A stretch of 5,029 nucleotides of DNA from an uncultured Burkholderiales bacterium. Its GTDB lineage: Bacteria > Pseudomonadota > Gammaproteobacteria > Burkholderiales > Burkholderiaceae_C. The stretch is taken from the NCBI GenBank assembly GCA_937897495.1, contig CALCBL010000331.1:1-5029 (forward strand), written 5' to 3'. Shown here piece after piece: positions 1-5,029 of this stretch. A program made the translations under genes and the position numbers. How positions within the stretch are numbered: position 1 is the first letter of the stretch; the number at the start of each line of letters is the position of its first letter. A model generated the notes under the pieces. That model did not search any database. It had not been told where the DNA came from and worked only from the letters and a program-made list of their open reading frames with translations.

Positions 1-1052
1 ACCACGCCCAATAAAACCAGCGCATGCACAATGCCTGCCACAGGGGAGTGGCCACCACTTTTGACATTGGTGACCGTGCGAGCAATGGTGCCAGTGGCGG
101 GCATGCCACCAAAGAACGGCGTGACAAAGTTGGCCACACCTTGCGCCATGAGTTCTTGATTGGGGTTGTGCCTATCGCCAATCAGGCCATCGGCAATGCG
201 CGCACACAGCAAGGACTCAATGGCACCCAGAAAAGTTAAGGTGAAGATGGGCATGCTCAACTGCTGCAGGTTGGCAAGGCTGAACTCAGGCCACACAAAA
301 CTTGGCAACTCGGATGGAATGCCACCGAATTTGCTGCCAATGGTTTCAATTGGCAGATTCAAGCCCAATGCAATCAAGGTGGCTGCAATGAGGGCAACGA
401 TGGAGCCAGGCACCACTTGCAAGATGCGCTGAAGTCCGTTGGCGGGAGCTTGGCCTTGCTTGATCGAAAAGACACGCTGCCACAACACAATCAGAGCCAG
501 TGAGCCACAGGCCAATGCCAATGCGGAGGCTTGAAAAGTGGGCAGGGCTTCATTCAGGGTGCGCAAAATGCCAAAAAAATCTGCAGGCATGTTGTTGACC
601 TTGAGCCCCAGAAAATCTTTGGCCTGAGACAACATGATCAGCACCGCAATGCCATTGGTAAAACCAATGACCACCGCGACGGGAATGAACCTGATCAGTG
701 TGCCCAATTTGAGCAGGCCCATGATGAACAACAACACGCCCGATGCCGCGGTGGCAAGAATGAGATTTGCCAAGCCGTAGCGTTCCAAGATGCCATACAC
801 AATGACAATAAAAGCACCCGCTGGGCCGCCAATTTGAACCTTGCTGCCACCCAAAGCAGAAATGATGAAGCCTGCAATGATGGCGGTGAACAAGCCCGCT
901 TCGGGCTTGAGGCCCGATGCAATGGCAAAGGCCATGGCCAAAGGCAAAGCCACCACACCCACTGTGATGCCGGCCGCAACATCGGCGCCCAGCTGCTGGC
1001 GTGTGTAGCCCTTTAAAGAGTCAAGCAGCTTAGGGCGAAAGAAAAAGGCCAT
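1..1052 (-). CDS. SulP/SLC26-family anion transporter, partial (C-terminus beyond left edge)
   Basis: This is an inner-membrane secondary transporter of the SulP family, whose bacterial members move sulfate, bicarbonate or dicarboxylates; the substrate cannot be read from sequence. I translated it by hand: 350 complete codons in one open frame running off the left edge. The N-terminus (FRPKLLDSLKGY) leads into the first membrane segment with the family signature ALPLAMAFAIASG (residues 35-47). Further hydrophobic segments follow at about 53-68, 78-88, 95-115, 122-141, 175-191, 213-231 and 268-283. Next come the conserved ESLL (279-282), GDRHNPNQEL (292-301) and GGMPATGTIART (315-326) blocks. 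The last membrane helices and the expected cytoplasmic STAS domain lie outside the window. The ATG at 1052 is chosen because an in-frame TGA lies one codon upstream and the next residues match the family. No clear Shine-Dalgarno precedes it. The gene starts 42 bp after the metG stop, in the same direction, so co-transcription or translational coupling is plausible. Family call firm; substrate unknown. Confidence 0.93.
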   Translation of the reverse strand, partial: MAFFFRPKLLDSLKGYTRQQLGADVAAGITVGVVALPLAMAFAIASGLKPEAGLFTAIIAGFIISALGGSKVQIGGPAGAFIVIVYGILERYGLANLILATAASGVLLFIMGLLKLGTLIRFIPVAVVIGFTNGIAVLIMLSQAKDFLGLKVNNMPADFFGILRTLNEALPTFQASALALACGSLALIVLWQRVFSIKQGQAPANGLQRILQVVPGSIVALIAATLIALGLNLPIETIGSKFGGIPSELPSFVWPEFSLANLQQLSMPIFTLTFLGAIESLLCARIADGLIGDRHNPNQELMAQGVANFVTPFFGGMPATGTIARTVTNVKSGGHSPVAGIVHALVLLGV

Positions 1053-1053
1053 G

Positions 1054-1098
1054 CGTCAGTTTAACGAAGCGTGATGCTGGCCATCTGACGAAGGTCAG
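1054..1098 (-). promoter_or_regulatory. Mutually exclusive hairpins at the metG-transporter junction
   Basis: Read on the minus strand, CTGAC (1098-1094, containing the metG stop) can pair with GTCAG (1089-1085) across a 4-nt loop. The overlapping CGTCAG (1090-1085) can instead pair with CTGACG (1059-1054), which ends one base before the transporter ATG. The central arm is shared, so only one helix can form at a time. There is no T-tract, so this is not an intrinsic terminator. The pairing is seen in the sequence; a role in coupling the two genes is inference, and such short stems can arise by chance. Confidence 0.3.
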
Positions 1099-3179
1099 TG
1101 AATGCGCATGCCAGGTTTTGCACCCGGCCATGGATTCAAAACATAAATGCCGGGCTCGGCTTTTTCATCGGCGTGGCTAGCAGCCAGCACCATGCCCTCA
1201 GACACACCAAACTTCATTTTGCGAGGCGCCAAGTTGGCCACCATGACGGTGAGTTTGCCCACCAAATCTTCGGGTTTGTAAACGCTGGCAATGCCGCTGA
1301 ACACATTGCGGTGTTGGCCTTCGCCCACATCCAAAGTGAGACGCAATAATTTGGTCGAACCTTCGACCGCTTCGCACTGCACAATTTGCGCAATGCGCAA
1401 ATCAATCTTGGCAAAGTCGTCAATGGAGATGGTGGGTGCAATGGCTTCGCCGCCAGGCAATGGCGCCGCTTCGACCACGGGTTCAGGTGCTTCAAACAAA
1501 GCATCCAACATGGCCACATCGACACGTTGCATCAAGTGCTTGTAATCGTTGATGGCGTGACCGGCCCCCAAAGAGGCTTGCACGTTCATGAAGTTCATGG
1601 CATCGATGTTCAAAAACTTCTCAACGTTGCTGGCCAGAGAAGGCAGCACCGGTTTCAACATGAGGCTAAGCAAGCGGAAGGCTTCAATGCAAGTGGTGCA
1701 AACATCGTGCAAACGAGCATCCATGCCTTCTTGCTTGGCCAATTCCCAAGGTTTGTTTTGATCGACGTATTCGTTGATGCGGTCGGCCAGCAGCATTACT
1801 TCACGCAGTGCTTTGGCAAAGTCGCGCTCGTCATACAGTTTGGCGATGGGTGCTACACCTTCGTGCAATTGCTTCAGCAATGCTTCTCCATCTGCAGACG
1901 CCGTGCCCAACTTGCCACCCAAGCGCTTGGCAATGAAGCCCGCTGCGCGTGATGCAATGTTGATGTATTTGCCCACCAAGTCGGAGTTGACGCGGGCCAT
2001 GAAGTCTTCGGGGTTGAAGTCAACGTCTTCGTTGCGGCCATTGAGTTTGGCCGCAATGTAGTAACGCAACCACTCGGGGTTCATGCCCAGGTTCAAGTAC
2101 TTGAGAGGGTCGAGGCCGGTGCCGCGGCTCTTGCTCATCTTCTCGCCACTGACGGTTAAGAAACCGTGCACATACACCGCATTGGGCGTTTTGCGGCCGC
2201 TGAAGTGCAGCATGGCAGGCCAAAAAAGCGTGTGGAAATAAGTGATGTCTTTGCCAATGAAATGGTACTGCTCTACATTTGGGTTGTTGATGTAAGCGTT
2301 GTAGTCCACACCAATTTTGCCCAAGTAATTTTTGAGCGAAGCCAAGTAACCAATGGGCGCATCGAGCCATACGTAGAAATATTTGCCGGGCGCATCGGGA
2401 ATTTCAATGCCGAAATAAGGCGCATCGCGGCTGATGTCCCAATCGCTCAAGCCGCCTTGGCCTTCTTCGTCTTTGGCAAACCATTCTTTGATTTTGTTCA
2501 GCACTTCGGGCTGCAAGCGGCCTGTGTCGTGCGTCCATTTTTCAAGAAACTCAACGCAGCGAGGGTCGGACAATTTGAAGAAGTAATGCTCGGATTGTTT
2601 GAGGACCGGCGTGGCGCCAGACAAAGCGGAGTAGGGGTTCTTCACTTCGGTGGGGGCATACACCGCACCGCATGATTCGCAACTGTCGCCGTACTGATCT
2701 TTGGCGCCGCACTTAGGGCATTCGCCTTTGATGAAGCGGTCGGGCAAGAACATTGACTTTTCGGGGTCAAAGAATTGTTCAATGGTTTTGGTGGCGATGA
2801 AACCAGCGGCTTTGAGGTCGCGGTAAATCTGTTGGGCCAGTTCGTGGTTTTCAGGACCGTCGGTGGAATGCCAGTTGTCAAAGCCGATGTGAAAACCATC
2901 GAGGTAGGGCTTGCGGCCGGCTGCAATGTTGGCCACAAACTGTTGTGGGGTGATGCCGGCTTTTTCCGCGGCAATCATGATGGGGGCGCCATGGGCATCG
3001 TCGGCACACACAAAATGCACCTCATGCCCTTGCATGCGCTGCGCACGAACCCAGATGTCGGCCTGGATGTATTCCATGATGTGACCGATGTGGAAATTGC
3101 CATTGGCATAAGGCAATGCGGTCGTGACAAAAATTTGTCGTTGGGCTACGGATGGGTTCGAAACAGACGAGGCAGACAT
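1095..3179 (-). CDS. metG: Methionyl-tRNA synthetase (MetRS), complete
   Basis: This cytoplasmic class I aminoacyl-tRNA synthetase charges tRNA-Met with methionine using ATP, for both initiation and elongation. At 694 residues it is close to the E. coli enzyme. The Rossmann catalytic core holds ALPY (21-24), HIGH (30-33) and the CADDAHG block (58-64). A connective zinc knuckle carries Cys154, Cys157, Cys167 and Cys170. [10 protein letters not shown] spans 269-278 and the KMSKS loop is at 347-351. The helical anticodon-binding domain follows; Asn407, Arg411 and Pro477-Trp478 align by position with the E. coli anticodon-reading residues. An Ala/Pro/Glu-rich linker (about 563-583) leads to a C-terminal Trbp111-like OB-fold tRNA-binding domain (about 585-694). 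The ATG at 3179 gives a plausible short N-terminal extension before the core, but no Shine-Dalgarno precedes it. It is divergent from apbC and upstream of the transporter gene. All key residues are present, with no frameshift. Confidence 0.99.
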   Translation of the reverse strand: MSASSVSNPSVAQRQIFVTTALPYANGNFHIGHIMEYIQADIWVRAQRMQGHEVHFVCADDAHGAPIMIAAEKAGITPQQFVANIAAGRKPYLDGFHIGFDNWHSTDGPENHELAQQIYRDLKAAGFIATKTIEQFFDPEKSMFLPDRFIKGECPKCGAKDQYGDSCESCGAVYAPTEVKNPYSALSGATPVLKQSEHYFFKLSDPRCVEFLEKWTHDTGRLQPEVLNKIKEWFAKDEEGQGGLSDWDISRDAPYFGIEIPDAPGKYFYVWLDAPIGYLASLKNYLGKIGVDYNAYINNPNVEQYHFIGKDITYFHTLFWPAMLHFSGRKTPNAVYVHGFLTVSGEKMSKSRGTGLDPLKYLNLGMNPEWLRYYIAAKLNGRNEDVDFNPEDFMARVNSDLVGKYINIASRAAGFIAKRLGGKLGTASADGEALLKQLHEGVAPIAKLYDERDFAKALREVMLLADRINEYVDQNKPWELAKQEGMDARLHDVCTTCIEAFRLLSLMLKPVLPSLASNVEKFLNIDAMNFMNVQASLGAGHAINDYKHLMQRVDVAMLDALFEAPEPVVEAAPLPGGEAIAPTISIDDFAKIDLRIAQIVQCEAVEGSTKLLRLTLDVGEGQHRNVFSGIASVYKPEDLVGKLTVMVANLAPRKMKFGVSEGMVLAASHADEKAEPGIYVLNPWPGAKPGMRIH

Positions 3180-3207
3180 GAGGAGGCTATTTGTAGGGGA
3201 ATCAGTG

Positions 3208-3237
3208 ATTTTATGGGCTTGGACCCTCCGTTGTCGC
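3208..3237 (-). promoter_or_regulatory. Candidate sigma-70 promoter for metG
   Basis: On the minus strand, GCGACA (3237-3232, four of six matches to TTGACA) is followed after 18 bp by TAAAAT (3213-3208, five of six matches to TATAAT). Transcription would start near 3200, giving a metG leader of only about 20 nt. That leaves no room for a riboswitch or T-box leader. The -35 match is weak, so the call rests mainly on the -10 and its position. Confidence 0.35.
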
Positions 3238-3256
3238 TAAACTGCCGCCCAAGCCC
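3215..3256. repeat. Perfect 8-bp inverted repeat in the metG-apbC divergent region
   Basis: GGGCTTGG (3215-3222) and CCAAGCCC (3249-3256) are exact reverse complements separated by 26 bp. The pair lies within the 89-bp region between the two divergent start codons. The left arm falls inside the spacer of the candidate metG promoter and the right arm ends 12 bp before the apbC ATG. It could be a split operator (arm centres 34 bp apart, about three helical turns) or a stem in the apbC leader. The repeat is seen directly; its function is unknown. Confidence 0.45.
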
Positions 3257-3268
3257 CGAAAGTTTCAC

Positions 3269-4357
3269 ATGTCGACCCCAGAACAACTCCAAAAAGCCCT
3301 CGAATCGGTCATTGACCCCAACACGGGCAAAGATTTCGTCTCCACCAAAGCCCTGAAGAACCTCGTTGTCGATGGCGGCAATGTGGCCTTTGATGTTGAA
3401 TTGGGCTACCCCGCCAAGAGCCAAATTCCTGCACTGCGCAATGCCTTGATCGCTGCGGCCAAGCAGGTGCCTGGCGTTGTCAACGTGTCGGCCAATGTCA
3501 CCATGAAAATTGTGGCGCACTCAGCGCAGCGCGGCGTGGCCTTGCTGCCGCAAGTGAAAAACATTGTGGCCGTGGCCTCTGGCAAGGGCGGTGTTGGCAA
3601 AAGCACCACGGCCGTGAATTTGGCGCTGGCGCTGGCAGCAGAAGGCGCCAGTGTGGGCCTGCTCGATGCCGACATTTATGGTCCCAGCCAGCCCATGATG
3701 ATGGGCATTGAAGGCCGGCCCGAAAGTGAAGACGGCAAAACCATGGAGCCCATGGAAAACTATGGCGTTCAAGTCATGTCGATTGGTTTCTTGGTCAACC
3801 AAGACGAAGCCATGATTTGGCGCGGCCCTATGGCCACACAGGCACTAGAGCAACTGCTGCGCCAAACCAACTGGAAAGACCTTGATTACTTGATCATCGA
3901 CATGCCGCCTGGTACCGGCGACATTCAACTCACACTCAGTCAACGCGTGCCCATGACCGGCGCCGTCATTGTCACTACGCCGCAAGACATCGCCTTGCTA
4001 GATGCCAAAAAGGGCATCAAGATGTTTGAAAAAGTGGGCGTGCCCATTTTGGGCATTGTGGAAAACATGGCGGTTCACGTCTGCACCAACTGTGGCCACA
4101 TCGAGCACATCTTTGGCGCTGATGGCGGCAAGAAAATGGCCGAGAACTACCAAATGGATTACCTGGGCGCACTGCCATTGAACATGCAAATTCGTTTGCA
4201 AGCTGACAACGGCAAACCCACGGTGGTGGCCGATCCCGATGGCGAAGTGGCGGGCATTTACAAATCGGTGGCGCGCCAAGTGGCCATCAAAATTGCGGCC
4301 AAGGCCAAAGACTTTTCAGCGAAGTTCCCCACCATCACGGTGTCCAAGAACACTTGA
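3269..4357 (+). CDS. apbC: ApbC/Mrp-type iron-sulfur cluster carrier P-loop ATPase, complete
   Basis: This cytoplasmic Mrp/NBP35-family protein binds a [4Fe-4S] cluster and passes it to apo-proteins, with ATP binding and hydrolysis needed in vivo. It is 362 residues long. An N-terminal MIP18-like (DUF59) domain spans about 1-85. The SIMIBI-class NTPase domain follows, with the deviant Walker A GKGGVGKST (105-113), a second conserved block DADIYGPSQP (133-142), and the Walker B-like IIDMPPGTGD (209-218). The family's CxxC, Cys272 and Cys275 in VCTNCGH, is the expected cluster site bridging a homodimer. The ATG at 3269 is the first in its frame after an upstream TGA and gives a canonical N-terminus (MSTPEQLQKALESVIDP). 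Its ribosome-binding site is weak (GAAAG about 8 bp upstream). It is divergent from metG across 89 bp and ends at a strong terminator. The family is also called Mrp; it is not the Mrp Na+/H+ antiporter. Confidence 0.98.
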   Translation: MSTPEQLQKALESVIDPNTGKDFVSTKALKNLVVDGGNVAFDVELGYPAKSQIPALRNALIAAAKQVPGVVNVSANVTMKIVAHSAQRGVALLPQVKNIVAVASGKGGVGKSTTAVNLALALAAEGASVGLLDADIYGPSQPMMMGIEGRPESEDGKTMEPMENYGVQVMSIGFLVNQDEAMIWRGPMATQALEQLLRQTNWKDLDYLIIDMPPGTGDIQLTLSQRVPMTGAVIVTTPQDIALLDAKKGIKMFEKVGVPILGIVENMAVHVCTNCGHIEHIFGADGGKKMAENYQMDYLGALPLNMQIRLQADNGKPTVVADPDGEVAGIYKSVARQVAIKIAAKAKDFSAKFPTITVSKNT

Positions 4358-4363
4358 ATGCAT

Positions 4364-4390
4364 GAAGCAGCCCAGACCTTGGGCTACTTC
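4364..4390 (+). other. Hairpin just after the apbC stop codon
   Basis: AGCCCA (4369-4374) pairs with TGGGCT (4380-4385) around a 5-nt loop. After one C/A mismatch the stem continues as GAAG (4364-4367) with CTTC (4387-4390). It begins 6 bp after the apbC stop and is followed at once by the terminator hairpin. It has no T-tract on either strand. It may protect the apbC mRNA 3' end, or help end transcription from the opposing ligase gene; both roles are inference. Confidence 0.45.
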
Positions 4391-4392
4391 TC

Positions 4393-4425
4393 AAAGGCTT
4401 GAAATCTTCAAGCCTTTTTGTTTTC
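4393..4425 (+). terminator. Intrinsic terminator of apbC, overlapping the 3' end of the convergent ligase gene
   Basis: AAAGGCTTGAA (4393-4403) and TTCAAGCCTTT (4407-4417) form a perfect 11-bp stem with a 3-nt loop. On the plus strand this runs into a T-rich tail (TTGTTTTC, 4418-4425), so it is a good rho-independent terminator for apbC, about 35 bp past its stop. The right arm contains the stop and last codons of the ligase gene on the other strand. Read from that side, only the three T's of the stem end follow the GC-rich part, so it should work less well there. Confidence 0.88.
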
Positions 4426-5029
4426 TAAATCACGCAAACGGAAACGCTGAATTTTGCCGGTAGCAGTTTTGGGAAGCTCGGTGATGAACTCTACAAAGCG
4501 GGGGTATTTGTAGGGCGCCAATCTTTCTTTCACAAAGGCTTTGACATCTTCTTCTGTCAGGCTTTGTCCTGACTTCAGCACGACGAAGGCTTTGGTTTTG
4601 GTCAGGCCATCGGCGTCCACTTTGCCAATGACGGCCGCTTCCAAAATGGATGGATGTTGCACCAAAGTAGATTCCACTTCAAACGGCGACACATAGATGC
4701 CACTGACTTTGAGCATGTCGTCGTTGCGGCCCGCGTAGGTGTAATAGCCGTCTAAGTCGCGCGAGTATTTGTCGCCGCTTTTGGTCCATTCGCCTTGAAA
4801 GGTGTCGCGCGTTTTTTCGCGGTTGTTCCAATACATCAATGCTGCGCTGGGGCCCTTGATGTACAGGTCACCAATCTCGTTGTGGCCCGTGATCACTTCG
4901 CCTTGCTCGCCGCGCAATTGCACTTCGTAGCCAGGCACAGCTTTGCCTGTGGTGCCATAGCGCACATCGCCGGGCGCATTGGACAAGAACACGTGCAGCA
5001 TTTCGGTGGAGCCGATGCCGTCAATGATT
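4408..5029 (-). CDS. Benzoate-CoA ligase-type enzyme, partial (N-terminus beyond right edge)
   Basis: This is an AMP-forming acyl-CoA ligase of the ANL superfamily that activates an aromatic acid, most likely benzoate, to its CoA thioester via an acyl-adenylate. The last 206 residues are visible, about 40% of a roughly 520-residue family member. Numbering from the right edge, they start inside the adenylation motif GIGSTEM (4-10). RYGTTGKAVPGY (23-34) follows, then SGDKY (84-88), and the hinge region GRNDDMLKVSG (100-110), where the small C-terminal domain begins. The catalytic lysine of PKTATGK is residue 192, 15th from the end. GSTEML, DVRYGTTG and LAPYKYPR recall BadA/BclA benzoate-CoA ligases. 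4-Hydroxybenzoate- or 2-aminobenzoate-CoA ligases are alternatives, because the substrate pocket is mostly outside the window. The ATG at 5001 is internal, not the start: the conserved motif continues upstream of it. The gene is convergent with apbC. Confidence 0.91.
   Translation of the reverse strand, partial: IIDGIGSTEMLHVFLSNAPGDVRYGTTGKAVPGYEVQLRGEQGEVITGHNEIGDLYIKGPSAALMYWNNREKTRDTFQGEWTKSGDKYSRDLDGYYTYAGRNDDMLKVSGIYVSPFEVESTLVQHPSILEAAVIGKVDADGLTKTKAFVVLKSGQSLTEEDVKAFVKERLAPYKYPRFVEFITELPKTATGKIQRFRLRDLENKKA

Noticed and set aside
531..1016. Plus-strand open frame of 161 codons across the transporter region
   Set aside because: It is antisense to the well-supported SulP gene. Its product is rich in His, Gln, Asn and Arg with no recognisable domain, as expected from the reverse complement of a membrane-protein gene.
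1386..2675. Several plus-strand open frames of about 95-190 codons opposite metG
   Set aside because: All lie antisense to metG, have no recognisable motifs or good ribosome-binding sites, and follow from the codon bias of metG.
3181..3186. Consensus AGGAGG on the plus strand as a ribosome-binding site for a small gene
   Set aside because: No start codon at suitable spacing opens a frame: the nearby TTG is followed at once by TAG. The apbC start is more than 80 bp away.
3180..3268. Possible methionine- or SAM-sensing riboswitch or T-box upstream of metG
   Set aside because: The whole gap is 89 bp, the likely leader is about 20 nt, and no T-box or SAM-riboswitch motif or antiterminator/terminator pair is present.
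2775..3356. Plus-strand frame of 193 codons spanning the metG start, the divergent gap and the apbC start
   Set aside because: It overlaps two certain genes in other frames, shows no domain, and would remove the only space for their promoters.
3146..3520. Minus-strand frame of 124 codons crossing the divergent region and the apbC 5' end
   Set aside because: It is antisense to apbC and overlaps the metG start. No family features and no ribosome-binding site were seen.
3406..3675. Minus-strand frame with a TPPLPEATAT-like stretch opposite the apbC P-loop
   Set aside because: This is the reverse complement of the Walker A region of a P-loop ATPase, a well-known source of spurious antisense protein predictions.
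4999..5001. ATG at 5001 as the true start of the ligase gene
   Set aside because: The frame continues upstream to the window edge with the conserved GIGSTE residues, and a 197-residue protein would lack most of the adenylation domain.

Overview
The window is 5 kb of compact, ordinary-looking bacterial chromosome with four protein genes. The proteins look betaproteobacterial. Best matches from memory are Burkholderiales, probably Comamonadaceae (Limnohabitans/Rhodoferax-like): a 694-residue MetRS with a fused C-terminal tRNA-binding domain, a divergent ApbC with an N-terminal MIP18-like domain, and an aerobic-type benzoate-CoA ligase. This placement is inference from protein style and moderately high G+C, not from a search. 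I see no phage, transposon, CRISPR, tRNA or rRNA signal.

Layout: 1-1052 (minus) is the N-terminal two thirds of a SulP/SLC26-family anion transporter, cut by the left edge. 1095-3179 (minus) is a complete methionyl-tRNA synthetase, metG, 42 bp upstream of the transporter in the same direction, so the two may be co-transcribed. 3180-3268 is an 89-bp divergent intergenic region with a perfect 8-bp inverted repeat (3215-3222 / 3249-3256) and a candidate metG promoter. 3269-4357 (plus) is a complete ApbC/Mrp iron-sulfur cluster carrier. 4358-4407 is a short convergent gap holding two hairpins, the second a strong intrinsic terminator for apbC. 4408-5029 (minus) is the C-terminal part of a benzoate-CoA ligase-type enzyme, cut by the right edge.

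Function: metG and apbC are housekeeping genes (translation and Fe-S cluster delivery) sharing one divergent control region. The transporter and the ligase are metabolic genes on either side. The ligase suggests that the organism activates benzoate or a close aromatic acid to its CoA thioester; any associated box-type pathway genes would lie beyond the right edge. I found no convincing undescribed system. The points worth a second look are small regulatory structures: the divergent inverted repeat, the lack of a Shine-Dalgarno before metG, alternative hairpins at the metG-transporter junction, and a terminator whose stem contains the opposing gene's stop codon.
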